Translations under genes and position numbers: made by a program
Assembly: GCF_001619875.1 (NCBI RefSeq)
Contig: NZ_LRFC01000008.1
Location: 1 to 64,000 of the forward strand
DNA length: 64,000 bases
Reading direction: 5' to 3'
DNA from: Fictibacillus phosphorivorans
Lineage (GTDB): Bacteria > Bacillota > Bacilli > Bacillales > Fictibacillaceae
In this document: piece by piece, positions 16,253 through 25,487 of the stretch
Layout of the letters: each line of letters starts with the position of its first letter
Numbering within the stretch: position 1 is the first letter of the stretch
The notes under the pieces: generated by a model
Seen by the model: the letters and a program-made list of their open reading frames with translations, nothing else
Database searches by the model: none
What the model was told of the DNA's origin: nothing

Positions 16253-16463
16253 TTTTTATGTAAATATTTTACCTTTTCCCCCCTCCGTGAATAATTAGCT
16301 TACTTATATCCTTTCTTTTTAACAAAACAAAACCCCTTTTATTATTTTGAATTTTCAATAATTTCAATGCGCTATTTTGAAATATTTTTGTAACATTTCT
16401 GAAACCATTTTGTTCGTTATTTCGTCTAATAAGTAACAAGATGTTGATGAGGGGGAAATAAGA

Positions 16464-17180
16464 TTGAAGAACAGATATCGCATGGTGATCTTTGCATCAG
16501 CTGCACTATTGACCGTTGGAGTATTCAATTATAACGATTTTGAAAGTAAGGCTAAAGCAACTGAGCAAAGTGCTCCCCTAAAAGAAAAAAATGAATTCAT
16601 ATCTGAAAAACATAAAGATAATAAAATTAAAACATCTATAATTTCTAGCCAACGTCAGTCAGAAAGTGAAAAACAGAGATTAAACACAGATAATGGTATT
16701 GAGAAAGAGCAGTCACCCTTAAATCAACAAGCCAAAAAATCTGAAACGAAACCTGCAGCTACTCAACCTGAAGAAAATAAAAGCGAAACTCAACATAAGA
16801 TTGTTCAAGCTCAAACAAATATGCCAGATACAAAAGTGATTGATGGGTACACGTATGTAAACTTAATGGATCGAGCAGATGTGAATTTAATGGATTTAGT
16901 GAATATCGCTAAAAAACACGATGCTACTTTATATGCGATAGAATTTAGCGATTGTTTTGCGATGTTTGACAATACCAGCAACGAAGCGATTATGTTGTTC
17001 AGCACGGGTTCTCGTTCGGTATCCATTGAAAAGGTAGACATTCTCTATGATATGCATCCTTCTATAAAGAATCAGATTCAGGGGGTAGTAGAAACGGGAG
17101 AAGAAACCGTAGTGAAAATTGGAGAACACGAAAGCTATCACATTTCAAAAGAAGGCGGGAATATTACAATCTCATTTTAG
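16464..17180 (+). CDS. Secreted or membrane-anchored protein of unknown function
   Basis: This 238-residue protein begins with a signal or anchor segment (YRMVIFASAALLTVGVFNY) from a TTG start preceded by GAGGGGG. Residues 30-115 are low-complexity, rich in K, E, Q, S and T, and probably disordered. The last ~120 residues form a compact domain starting at VIDGYTYVNLMDRADVNLMD. I do not recognise the domain. It is monocistronic and faces a leftward gene across a shared terminator. Confidence 0.6.
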   Translation: MKNRYRMVIFASAALLTVGVFNYNDFESKAKATEQSAPLKEKNEFISEKHKDNKIKTSIISSQRQSESEKQRLNTDNGIEKEQSPLNQQAKKSETKPAATQPEENKSETQHKIVQAQTNMPDTKVIDGYTYVNLMDRADVNLMDLVNIAKKHDATLYAIEFSDCFAMFDNTSNEAIMLFSTGSRSVSIEKVDILYDMHPSIKNQIQGVVETGEETVVKIGEHESYHISKEGGNITISF

Positions 17181-17185
17181 CGTAT

Positions 17186-17214
17186 AAAAAAAGCCCAATT
17201 AAGGGCTTTTTTTG
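17186..17214. terminator. Shared bidirectional terminator
   Basis: AAAAAAAGCCC-AATTAA-GGGCTTTTTTT. The stop codon of the leftward gene (17199-17201) lies in its loop. Confidence 0.8.
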
Positions 17215-17633
17215 TTCGTACTTTTTTTCTTAACCTCATTTAATGCTACTACTTTCAATGCCATTAGCTCTTCATCAGTAACCTTTTCTAACAGTTTTTC
17301 ATACACAGCAAGCTTTTCTTTTTCGTTTAAACCTTTGCTTACTTTCTCTCTAATGCTAGCTAGTTCTTGAATGGAATATCGATCAGAGATAAACGATACT
17401 GCTTCTTTCTTTGTTGTAAAAGGAAGATTCTTTTTAGGAACCTCCCCTGTTTCAATGTACTTTCGTATTTCCGGGTCCTCCAAAAGTTTGTTGATTTCTC
17501 CTTCATCTGAGGTTAGTTCTTTTGATATTTCATTCATTGCTTTTTCAGATGCGTAATCCATTGTGTACAAATAGCCCGTAACACCTATTACGATAAAAAA
17601 CATAAATACGACACCTAACCACCATTTAATCAC
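17199..17633 (-). CDS. Membrane-anchored helical protein of unknown function
   Basis: This 144-residue protein starts with one membrane helix (WWLGVVFMFFIVIGVTGYLY) followed by a charged, mostly helical domain with KKEAVSFISDRYSIQELASI and EKVTDEELMALKVVALNEVK. GGGTG lies upstream of the GTG start. The last codons are encoded by the arm of its own terminator. No family is recognised. Similar short anchored proteins with this helical repeat occur in bacilli without known roles. Confidence 0.6.
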   Translation of the reverse strand: MIKWWLGVVFMFFIVIGVTGYLYTMDYASEKAMNEISKELTSDEGEINKLLEDPEIRKYIETGEVPKKNLPFTTKKEAVSFISDRYSIQELASIREKVSKGLNEKEKLAVYEKLLEKVTDEELMALKVVALNEVKKKSTNKKSP

Positions 17634-17793
17634 GCTATCACCCGTTCATAATGAGATACTTCATTCATAACACAACTTACATATTTCGGAAAGGATTATT
17701 AATTTATTACATACAGACTTTACACTCGTTTCTTTTTTCATGTGCTATGATTTACCATAGAGTGGATGATCTTAGTATTTCTGGAGGAATGTT

Positions 17794-19101
17794 ATGTCTC
17801 GTCTTACCGATCACTTAGTCGTAATTTCTTTTGATTGTTTATCTTCTCTTGATTTTCCTATGTTGGAGCAGCTTCCACATTTTAAAGATTTCCTGAAGCG
17901 CGGTTCGCGCTGTAAACAAGTAGAAACGATATACCCTTCTGTCACATACCCTTGTCATACAACGATTGTGACTGGTAATTATCCGAAGAACCATGGGGTC
18001 GTTAACAATACGTTTCTTCAACCAGGAAGAGTGTCTCCAGATTGGTATTGGCACCGCAAACATGTACGTGGAACAACTTTATATGATGAAGCAAAAAAAG
18101 CAGGGATGAAAACTGCTGCTTTATTATGGCCTGTTACCGCTAGAGCAAACATCGATTATAATATGCCTGAAATTTTTGCGAACCGAAAATATCATCATCA
18201 AATTCCGGTTTCGCTCATAAATGGCAGCAAACGATATCAACTAGATATGAACCGGCGATTTGGTCATTTGCGAAACGGATTGAATCAGCCAGAACTCGAT
18301 GATTTCGTGTTAGCGTCCACTGTACATACCATTAAAAATAAAAAACCGCAGCTTATACTTGTACATTTCGTTGATCTCGATTCACAAAGACATTATCATG
18401 GCTTTTCTTCAAAAGAAGCGATGGATGCCCTAAAACGGCATGACAACCGTCTCGGAAAAATCGTTCAGGCCTTAAAAGATGCTGAAATTTATAATGACAC
18501 AACAATCGCTGTCTTGGGTGATCATAGCGCTTTAGATGAATCCAAAGCGATTAAACTCAACGTGCTGTTTAGAGAGCATCGCTTAATTGAAGTCGATGCA
18601 AAGGGCAAGCTTAAAAATTGGAAAGCCTTCTGCAAAAGTTGTGACGGGTCAGCATATATTTACGTAAAGAATGCTTCAGACTCACATACAAAGGAGGTAG
18701 TAAAGAGACTGCTAGAGAATTTAGTACATGATGAAACAAAAGGCATCGAAAGGGTTTTCAGCCAAAAAGAAGCAGCGACAATGGGCGCTGATGAGAATTG
18801 TTCTTTTATGGTAGAAGCAAGACGCGGCTTTTATTTTAACGAGGAATGTGAAGGAACATTGTTACATGAAATAACAGATCGGGATGTTAGAGCAAAACGG
18901 TATACACATGCCTGCCATGGTTATTCTCCCGAAAAAGAAGACTATACGACTATTTTTATGTTAGCAGGTAAAGGAATACAGCAGAATGCCGTTGTTCCCT
19001 CTATGCATTTAGTTGATGAAGGACCTACATTTGCAAGATTGTTAGGTCTTAACCTTGGCCAAACAGATGGACAGGTTATAGAGCTATTTTTAACTTCTTA
19101 A
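17794..19101 (+). CDS. Type I phosphodiesterase / alkaline phosphatase-superfamily protein
   Basis: This 435-residue soluble protein belongs to the nucleotide pyrophosphatase/phosphodiesterase family. It shows the first metal ligand in VVISFDCLSSLD, the nucleophile Thr in YPSVTYPCHTTIVTGNYP, VDLDSQRHYHG and LGDHSALDE, and a late metal His in HACHGYSPE. The set of two-zinc ligands looks complete. No signal peptide is seen, so it acts in the cytoplasm. GGAGG precedes the ATG. The natural substrate is not deducible. Confidence 0.85.
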   Translation: MSRLTDHLVVISFDCLSSLDFPMLEQLPHFKDFLKRGSRCKQVETIYPSVTYPCHTTIVTGNYPKNHGVVNNTFLQPGRVSPDWYWHRKHVRGTTLYDEAKKAGMKTAALLWPVTARANIDYNMPEIFANRKYHHQIPVSLINGSKRYQLDMNRRFGHLRNGLNQPELDDFVLASTVHTIKNKKPQLILVHFVDLDSQRHYHGFSSKEAMDALKRHDNRLGKIVQALKDAEIYNDTTIAVLGDHSALDESKAIKLNVLFREHRLIEVDAKGKLKNWKAFCKSCDGSAYIYVKNASDSHTKEVVKRLLENLVHDETKGIERVFSQKEAATMGADENCSFMVEARRGFYFNEECEGTLLHEITDRDVRAKRYTHACHGYSPEKEDYTTIFMLAGKGIQQNAVVPSMHLVDEGPTFARLLGLNLGQTDGQVIELFLTS

Positions 19102-19149
19102 TTAGCTAAAAATTAAGGCTTTTTCTAACAGATTGTTTCTTTAAACCTC

Positions 19150-19291
19150 ATTTGAAGGTGGGAGACTCCTACGGGACAGGCGGGCAGGTGAGACACTTAA
19201 AAGTGAAACGTTAAGAATGTGGCTCACCGCCTGCCCCGAGGAAAGCGAGCACCTGAACGGAAATCAACCACTTTCAAAAACAACAAAGTTT
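19150..19291 (+). repeat. Dispersed hairpin repeat, copy A (full length)
   Basis: The left arm (CAGGCGGGCAGGTGAG, 19176-19191) pairs imperfectly with GGCTCACCGCCTGCCCC (19221-19237). The right part GAAAGCGAGCACCTGAACGG and AAATCAACCACTTTC follows. It lies just before the UMF1 transporter gene and supplies a spurious N-terminal extension to that open frame. Six relatives occur in this window. Confidence 0.8.
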
Positions 19292-19330
19292 ACGGAACTG
19301 CCAAAATCTCCAATAGAAAGGACAAAACCT

Positions 19331-20602
19331 ATGAAACGGTTTACGAGGGAAGAAAACAGCTGGATGTATTATGATTGGGCAATTTCAGCTTATTCCATTA
19401 TTATATCGACCGCTGTATTTCCATTATTCTTTAAAGCTTCTGCTACAAAAGCAGGAATAAGTCCATCTGATTCAACTGCCTATCTTGGTTATACAATTGC
19501 CATTGCAACGTTTATTTTAGCGATGCTTAGTCCAGTACTCGGAACAATCGCTGATTATAGAGGGCTTAAGAAAAAGTTCTTTACCTTCTTTTTTGTACTC
19601 GGTCTTGTATCTACTGCAACTCTTGCCTTTATTCCAAGTGATCAATGGCTGCTCTTATTAGCCTGTTATACGCTGACCGCAATAGGTTCTAGTGGATCAA
19701 ATGTCTTTTATGATGCTTTTATTGTCGATGTGACCTCAGAGGAAAGAATGAACAGAGTTTCGTCGCGAGGCTTTGGATTAGGGTATATTGGAAGCACGAT
19801 TCCTTTCTTAATCAGTATTGCTATTATTGTATTATCCCAAAATGAAGTGCTTCCGATCTCAACAACGTTTGCAAGTAAGCTAGCTTTTCTGATTACTGCT
19901 ATCTGGTGGGGAATATTTACCATTCCTATGCTTAAGAACGTGTACCAAAAATACGGGATTGAACGTGAACCAAAACCGATTCGTAATAGCTTTAAACGAT
20001 TGGGCAGCACGTTAAAAGAAATTCGAAAATACCGAGCACTGTTTTTATTCTTACTGGCATATTTCTTTTACATTGATGGAGTGGGTACGATTATCACCAT
20101 GTCTACTGCTTACGGATCAGATTTAGGGATCAGTTCTACGAGCCTATTAATCATCCTTTTTGTCACCCAAGTGGTTGCAGCCCCTTTTGCCATCTTATAT
20201 GGAAGATTAGCTGAGAGATTTACAGGTAAGAAGATGCTTTATGTAGGGATTGCCGTCTATATTGTGGTTTGTATTTATGCTTATTTCCTAAAAACGACAT
20301 TAGATTTTTGGATATTAGCCATGCTTGTTGCAACTTCTCAAGGCGGCATTCAAGCTTTAAGCCGTGCTTATTTCGCGAAACTTGTGCCAAAGGAAAATTC
20401 GAATGAGTTTTTTGGGTTCTACAACATTTTCGGTAAGTTTGCTTCCATTATGGGACCATTATTGATAGCAGTGACAGCCCAAATCACTGGCAACTCATCG
20501 AGTGCTGTGTTCAGCCTAGTCATTCTATTCATCATCGGGATAACGATTCTGATGTTTGTACCCGAACCAAAAGTAGATTCTTCACATACAATCAGTGCAT
20601 AG
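19331..20602 (+). CDS. UMF1-family MFS transporter
   Basis: This is a 423-residue, 12-helix protein of the UMF1/Atg22-like branch of the major facilitator superfamily, marked by ENSWMYYDWAISAYSIIIST near the N-terminus and LSPVLGTIADYRG. The open frame continues 38 codons upstream through a dispersed repeat. I take the ATG at 19331 because AAAGGA precedes it by 8 bases and the membrane topology then starts normally. The substrate is unknown. Confidence 0.85.
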   Translation: MKRFTREENSWMYYDWAISAYSIIISTAVFPLFFKASATKAGISPSDSTAYLGYTIAIATFILAMLSPVLGTIADYRGLKKKFFTFFFVLGLVSTATLAFIPSDQWLLLLACYTLTAIGSSGSNVFYDAFIVDVTSEERMNRVSSRGFGLGYIGSTIPFLISIAIIVLSQNEVLPISTTFASKLAFLITAIWWGIFTIPMLKNVYQKYGIEREPKPIRNSFKRLGSTLKEIRKYRALFLFLLAYFFYIDGVGTIITMSTAYGSDLGISSTSLLIILFVTQVVAAPFAILYGRLAERFTGKKMLYVGIAVYIVVCIYAYFLKTTLDFWILAMLVATSQGGIQALSRAYFAKLVPKENSNEFFGFYNIFGKFASIMGPLLIAVTAQITGNSSSAVFSLVILFIIGITILMFVPEPKVDSSHTISA

Positions 20603-20637
20603 AAAAAACTGCTCATAATCAGAGCAGTTTCTTTTTT
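20603..20637. terminator. Terminator between convergent genes
   Basis: AAACTGCTC-ATAATCA-GAGCAGTTT, followed by CTTTTTT rightward and preceded by A's for the leftward YhgE gene. Confidence 0.75.
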
Positions 20638-22771
20638 ATGCTGTCACTTCCCTATTAACCTCTTGCACTCTATCTTTTTTAATCGTAAATACTACAAAAG
20701 CCAAGACTGTAAAAATGATAAAGAACGTTAGCAAGATTGTTATGTTATATACTGCAGCACCAAAATCATTTAACGAAATGACTGATTTAAACCCTGCGAT
20801 TGAGTAAGTAAAAGGCAAGAATTCGCTTATATTTCTTAAGTTTTCAGGCAGCATTTCAATCGGAAGGTTTGCACCTGTTATTGAGAGCTGCATGATGACC
20901 AGACCTAATGCAATGAATCTTCCTACGTTTCCACCGAGAGCAGCTAAAAATAATACAATAGAAGAAAACGTAATGCTGACGATCAGTGCAAATAATATCA
21001 ATCCTCCTTGATTACTAACGTTCACCTTTAAAATAAATAACACTAGAATAAGCAGCAGGATTGATTGGACAATAGCAAATGTAGCTAAGTGAATAAACTT
21101 AACAAAGAACCAGCTAAAACTTGAAATAGTGTCAGGCTTTTTAAAATTAATAAACAGCGACATAATTAATATCCCGACAAATAGTCCAAGAGTAATGACG
21201 TATGGAGCCGTAGAATCTCGATAGTGTTCATATTCATTCACTTTTTGGCTTTTGAGCTTCACCGGTGATGAAAACATATTAATATTATCGTTTTCTGTGT
21301 TCAAATTCCCGGTCTTTTCTGCACCCGACTTCAGGCCGGACGTAAGTTTTTTACTGCCCTCATTTAATTTGCCTGCACCGTCATTTAATTTTGATGTTCC
21401 TTGTGAAAGTTTTCGCCATCCTTCATCCACTTTGCTGTTCCCATCTGAGATCTTTGCTGCCCCAGAATCTAATCTTGTAACGCCTGATATGAGTTCATTC
21501 CATCCCTTATCAACAGCAGCGTTCCCATCCGCAATCTGTTTGGCACCTGCTTCAAGTTTTCCTGCTCCCTGATGGAGTTTGGTTTGTCCTGCTACGAGCT
21601 GATTAAGACCATTATTTAAATTCACTGTCCCAGGAGCTAAGTTATTTGCAATACCATCCGCTACCGACACAGCACCTTCTTTTAAAGCTACTGATTTGGT
21701 TGATAGATTATTTAATCCACTTGAAATTTCATTCGCTCCATCTAGAATCTGCTGATAATAAGGTCCTATATTAACCGTTGGATTGGCTTTTTTATATTCT
21801 TCTAAACCCGCAACTAGCCGTTCTGCACCAGCTGCGAGTTTTGCAGATCCATCTTTAAGACGGCCTGTCCCATCGGCTACTTTTCTGCTACCCGGTACCA
21901 ATCGCTCTGCAACTCCCGTTTTCAGTTCCTCACTTCCTGCTTCCGCTTTTTCTAACCCATCTAAAAGTTGGGAAGAACCATTTGATAAGGTAACTAATCC
22001 TCCATGAAGCTGTTCTGAACCTTGAGCTAATTTATGAATATCATTAGACTTTCCATTCAAACTCTGAAGTAAGAGTCCTGTCCCGCTTTTAAGCTCTTTT
22101 GTTCCATTCGCTAGCTTTGTAATATCAGATTGTTTGGAAGTTACAGATGCCGCTAACTCGTTAGTGCCTTTATGAAGCTGGTCGGTTCCATTCGAAATCT
22201 GTGAAGATCCGTCCGCAGCTTTCCCAAAACCTTCTGAGACTTCTCCTAAACTGGCAAACATGTTCGTTACGTATTTCTGAGTAATGGTATCAGCTAATTT
22301 CTCACGCATTCTTTGGGTAGCTGTTTCTGTGACTTTGGAAGCTAAAAAATTTAATCCTTCGTTTTGGATATACTCTAACTCAAGTTTTTTAGGGTGTGGA
22401 TCCAATACGGTTGTTACCCTTTCAGAAAAATCTTCTGGAATGATAATGGCCATGTAATAGTCGTTTCTCTGAAGTCCTTTCATAGCTTCGGTCGAATTAA
22501 CGAATTTCCAACCTAAATCTTTCCCCTTTTTCATATTGGCAACTAGATCATCACCGACATGGATCGCTTGATTCCCCGCTATCGCACCTTTGTCATTATT
22601 AACAACGGCAACAGGCAAGTTAGAGAGATGATCATAAGGCCCCCACGTTGCAGATAAAAGAATACCGCCGTAAACAACAGGAACGAGCAATGCTGCAATA
22701 ACAGAAAGCAAAATGCCTTTGTTTGCAGCAAGTTTTGCAAACTCAATAGAAAGCAGCTTACCAATATTCAT
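20636..22771 (-). CDS. yhgE: YhgE/Pip-family membrane protein
   Basis: This 711-residue protein has an N-terminal helix (GILLSVIAALLVPVVYGGIL), a long extracytoplasmic coiled-coil segment (about 190-500) built from repeats of the type LxxGxxxLxxGAxKLxxG, and a five- to six-helix ABC-2-like C-terminal membrane domain. This is the YhgE/Pip architecture, related to phage-infection receptors (YueB, Pip) and proteins linked to WXG100 secretion. GGAGGG precedes the ATG at 22771. No ESX genes are nearby. A receptor or export role remains inference. Confidence 0.85.
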   Translation of the reverse strand: MNIGKLLSIEFAKLAANKGILLSVIAALLVPVVYGGILLSATWGPYDHLSNLPVAVVNNDKGAIAGNQAIHVGDDLVANMKKGKDLGWKFVNSTEAMKGLQRNDYYMAIIIPEDFSERVTTVLDPHPKKLELEYIQNEGLNFLASKVTETATQRMREKLADTITQKYVTNMFASLGEVSEGFGKAADGSSQISNGTDQLHKGTNELAASVTSKQSDITKLANGTKELKSGTGLLLQSLNGKSNDIHKLAQGSEQLHGGLVTLSNGSSQLLDGLEKAEAGSEELKTGVAERLVPGSRKVADGTGRLKDGSAKLAAGAERLVAGLEEYKKANPTVNIGPYYQQILDGANEISSGLNNLSTKSVALKEGAVSVADGIANNLAPGTVNLNNGLNQLVAGQTKLHQGAGKLEAGAKQIADGNAAVDKGWNELISGVTRLDSGAAKISDGNSKVDEGWRKLSQGTSKLNDGAGKLNEGSKKLTSGLKSGAEKTGNLNTENDNINMFSSPVKLKSQKVNEYEHYRDSTAPYVITLGLFVGILIMSLFINFKKPDTISSFSWFFVKFIHLATFAIVQSILLLILVLFILKVNVSNQGGLILFALIVSITFSSIVLFLAALGGNVGRFIALGLVIMQLSITGANLPIEMLPENLRNISEFLPFTYSIAGFKSVISLNDFGAAVYNITILLTFFIIFTVLAFVVFTIKKDRVQEVNREVTA

Positions 22772-22950
22772 TTTGATTCCCTCCAAATATACGTCGACTT
22801 CAAAATGAATGAGCAGCCATTCATTTAATTAACATAATATTCAAATAATAAATATAAAGCCAGTAAATCTCTGAAAACACATAATTTGTACTATCCCTGC
22901 TACACAAAAAGTAGTATATCAATATATCAAGAGGATAGTACGTTATACAT

Positions 22951-22985
22951 AAAAAAAGCTTCGACTTCATTACTGAAGTCAAAGC
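22951..22985 (-). terminator. Terminator of the CotF pair
   Basis: Leftward reading gives CTTTGACTTC-AGTAAT-GAAGTCGAAG followed by CTTTTTTT. Confidence 0.8.
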
Positions 22986-23011
22986 GTAGGATATCACTCT
23001 ATAAAATAGGA

Positions 23012-23347
23012 TTATTGTGTGGGTCCCTGATGTGGAAACTGATTCATATAGTTTGAAAATTGCTGATACGTTTGCTGCATCTTTTGAGTTTCAGCTGCCT
23101 CAAGTGCATACCAGCCCTTTTTAAACATCATATTATACAGCTCTCTTTGCATGTTTTGCGTTTCATTAAATATAGCAAGAAGATCCTGATAAAGCGCATT
23201 ATGACTAGCTTCGTTCAACGCTGTTGAATAAGAATTAGTCATGTATTTTTCGTAAGAAAGAATATCATTGATATAATCTCTGTCATTCATCTGAGGAGTT
23301 TTTGGCACCGTTGATTCTGGGTTTTTGATTTTGTTTAATTGATCCAT
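23012..23347 (-). CDS. CotF-family spore coat protein
   Basis: This is a 111-residue helical protein with a CotF-type core (DYINDILSYEKYMTNSYSTA, then LNEASHNALYQDLLAIFNET) and a Gln-rich tail ending HQGPTQ. AAAGGAG precedes the ATG at 23347; an in-frame TTG two codons upstream is less well spaced. It forms an operon with the 94-residue relative 14 bases upstream. It is predicted to be a coat component. Confidence 0.8.
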   Translation of the reverse strand: MDQLNKIKNPESTVPKTPQMNDRDYINDILSYEKYMTNSYSTALNEASHNALYQDLLAIFNETQNMQRELYNMMFKKGWYALEAAETQKMQQTYQQFSNYMNQFPHQGPTQ

Positions 23348-23361
23348 AAGCAATCTCCTTT

Positions 23362-23646
23362 CTAGTTCTGCAATCCAGCTTGAGACTGGTTATTCATTGT
23401 TTGTTGCCCTGAAATATGGTTGATGATGCGCTTATAGTGGCTTTCATGCATCTGGCAAGCTTTTTCGATTACAGTCTTGATCTCTGGATCCTGACATTGA
23501 TTAGCCATAAAGTGTGCTTTTTTCATTCCAAGTAAGTTCCATGAAAGCATGTCCATCACATAAGTTAAATCTTTGCCTGTAATCACTTGTGGCGGCGTTT
23601 GAAATACAGGCTGATTCTGTGCTTGATTCTGTTTCTGTTGTTGCAT
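23362..23646 (-). CDS. CotF-like coat protein with Gln-rich N-terminus
   Basis: This is a 94-residue protein. Residues 1-25 are Gln-rich (MQQQKQNQAQNQPVF). The rest is a helical hairpin (TYVMDMLSWNLLGMKKAHFM, then IEKACQMHESHYKRIINHIS) of the CotF type. GGAGG lies 7 bases before the ATG. It is the first gene of a two-gene operon, small partner before large partner, like the YraG/YraF pair in the island. Confidence 0.8.
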   Translation of the reverse strand: MQQQKQNQAQNQPVFQTPPQVITGKDLTYVMDMLSWNLLGMKKAHFMANQCQDPEIKTVIEKACQMHESHYKRIINHISGQQTMNNQSQAGLQN

Positions 23647-23783
23647 ATAAGAGCCTCCTTCATATATTTACCACATTATCTTTCCTTCGTTATTGGTGTT
23701 TATTCGTAAAGAATTTAAAAAGGGGCATTTTCGGGTACTGAAACGAGTCGTTTCATATACCTGGAGGGGCATCCAGATCGGCC

Positions 23784-23888
23784 AATCCAAAAGTTTCGGC
23801 ACAGTATCCAGAAATTTCGGCTGTTTATCCACGAAATTTGCCTCTAAATCCAAAAGTTTTTGCCTTTTATCCGCGAGTCTACAATCCT
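23784..23888. repeat. Five tandem units of a 21-bp repeat
   Basis: Units start at 23784, 23805, 23826, 23847 and 23868 with exactly 21-bp spacing. Examples are AATCCAAAAGTTTCGGCACA and TATCCAGAAATTTCGGCTGT. Read leftward, each unit would encode a seven-residue block such as DKQPKFL or DKRQKLL, but the open frame lacks a convincing ribosome binding site. It lies in the intergenic space upstream of the CotF pair. Confidence 0.75.
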
Positions 23889-24003
23889 CGACATATTTTG
23901 CGTGCCCTAACCCCCTCAATGTGTCTGGAAAGAGCGATTGCAAGTAGCTCGCCACACTTTATCGAATGGCGGTCTAGAGCCGTTTAATTCAAAAAAAAGC
24001 AAA

Positions 24004-24034
24004 AAAACAAGCAGCCTTTTCACCGCTTGTTTTT
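24004..24034 (-). terminator. Terminator of the carboxypeptidase gene
   Basis: Leftward, CAAGCGGTGAAAAGGCTGCTTG is followed by TTTTTTTG. Confidence 0.7.
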
Positions 24035-24041
24035 CATTTAC

Positions 24042-25232
24042 TTATTTTATAATCCATTTTGGCCCAAGTATCGTTTGTATGCGATAAAAGTTTCCATACG
24101 TTGCATTCACTTTATAAGTTCCAGGATATAGACTCGCTGCTGCCATCTTGTGATTGACATTCGGCCGATCATGCAATGGTACCTTTTGAGTGAGCGTTAT
24201 CGTTTTAGTTAGAGGTGTAATCCGCTTTTCCCAGCGTTTGTCTCCTTCTATTGCCATATAAAGTCCAGCTTTTTTATTCCTTGCCCATTCTTCAGGAAAA
24301 ATGGAGATTGGAGGATTAGTTTCACCTGCATATGGAGCTAGTTCAAATGTAAAACCTGGCCGCTTGAATGTTTGAATAAACCAATCTTTATAACCTCCGC
24401 CGCTTGATAAATTTGTATCAGGTGGAATCAGTCTATAGCCTGTCATATTACTGAGCGCTGTCCCGAGTGTCTGATCTCCTTCAAATGTATTTGTTCCATA
24501 ATTAAAGTGGTAATACAAAATTCTCCCTGCTGTATGATAAGAATTCGTAATTTCAGGGTCAACTAAATAGGTAAGAGCAGAAACCGCTTTTGTTTCTGAC
24601 GTTACGAGAGGTGCTGTTCCTTTATAATCTTTGTAGGAAGGTGAGTTCGCATTATTATTGATAGATTCCCAGCGCGCTGGATATTGCCTATTCAGGTCGA
24701 TGCCCTGGGCATTAGATTTCCACCTTTTAAAATCTTTACTTCCGCCATTCATCTTGATGAGGTTAGCATGTGCGGTAGATGGAAAGGCAGATAATCCCTT
24801 TTGCTGAAGCGTAACACCATCTGGATTAGTCATCGGAACGAACCAGATTGACGTATTGTTTAGTACATGTGCCACATTATAGCCATCCATCGTAGCATTC
24901 AATATGTATTTTTCACTATATTGGTCAATCATTTCCATTACGATATTCGTCGTAAGCCATTCTCTGGCGTGATGTGAAGCGTTATACATAACAGTCGCAT
25001 CCCCTCTGCCAAGCTTCACTGCCCAAATATCTCTTCCATATGGCGTTTTGCCGAGTGAGCGGTATTGGACTAGCCCCGGATACTTTTCTGCGAGTGTTTT
25101 GATATTACTTGTCATCGTTTCATATGTATACGTCTGATTCGGATTAACGTAACTGGCAGCTTCAATTTTATTATTCCAACAAGATAGGCTAACAAGCAGC
25201 GTCCCCATAAACAACATAAATCCCTTTTTCAA
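24042..25232 (-). CDS. Secreted M14-family zinc carboxypeptidase
   Basis: This is a 396-residue exported enzyme. It has a signal peptide (KKGFMLFMGTLLVSLSCW), then a peptidase M14 domain: zinc ligands in SHHAREW (HxxE), NPDG, substrate-binding IDLNRQYPARW, the third ligand in TNSYHTAGRILYYH, and the catalytic Glu in FTFELAPYAGE. A ~55-residue C-terminal tail may be SH3-like. AAGGAG lies 8 bases before the TTG at 25232; an upstream GTG frame overlaps the ribosome binding site. It removes C-terminal residues from peptides, possibly cell-wall peptides, after secretion. Confidence 0.9.
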   Translation of the reverse strand: MKKGFMLFMGTLLVSLSCWNNKIEAASYVNPNQTYTYETMTSNIKTLAEKYPGLVQYRSLGKTPYGRDIWAVKLGRGDATVMYNASHHAREWLTTNIVMEMIDQYSEKYILNATMDGYNVAHVLNNTSIWFVPMTNPDGVTLQQKGLSAFPSTAHANLIKMNGGSKDFKRWKSNAQGIDLNRQYPARWESINNNANSPSYKDYKGTAPLVTSETKAVSALTYLVDPEITNSYHTAGRILYYHFNYGTNTFEGDQTLGTALSNMTGYRLIPPDTNLSSGGGYKDWFIQTFKRPGFTFELAPYAGETNPPISIFPEEWARNKKAGLYMAIEGDKRWEKRITPLTKTITLTQKVPLHDRPNVNHKMAAASLYPGTYKVNATYGNFYRIQTILGPKWIIK

Positions 25233-25487
25233 AAAATTCTCTCCTTCCACACCCTATTATTATGTAAATATATTAATAGTATAGATAAATGTAGATATTG
25301 CTTCGCATGAGGATAGTCGCCATTACTGTTTCAATTTGTTTACTGAAAATAAGTCCAATTTCATAAAAATTTGGTATTTAAAAACAAAAGAAAGTGAGAA
25401 TATAAAATTTTAAAGAAAATTGTTTTGATTGTTTTAGTTTATGGGAAAAGTAGTATGGCGGAGATGACAAAATATGAGGGAATGTGA

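Noticed and set aside
19217-19330. 38-residue N-terminal extension of the UMF1 transporter
   Set aside because: It is encoded by the dispersed hairpin repeat; the ATG at 19331 has a ribosome binding site and starts the conserved domain.
21252-22007. Rightward open frames opposite the YhgE gene
   Set aside because: They are complements of the Gly/Leu-rich coiled-coil repeats of YhgE and have no start signals.
23784-23888. CRISPR-like array
   Set aside because: Units are contiguous 21-mers without spacers and no cas genes are present.
23668-23955. A 95-codon leftward open frame with heptads such as DKQPKFL
   Set aside because: It is generated by the 21-bp repeat array (a multiple of three keeps the frame open), has no good ribosome binding site and resembles no protein family.
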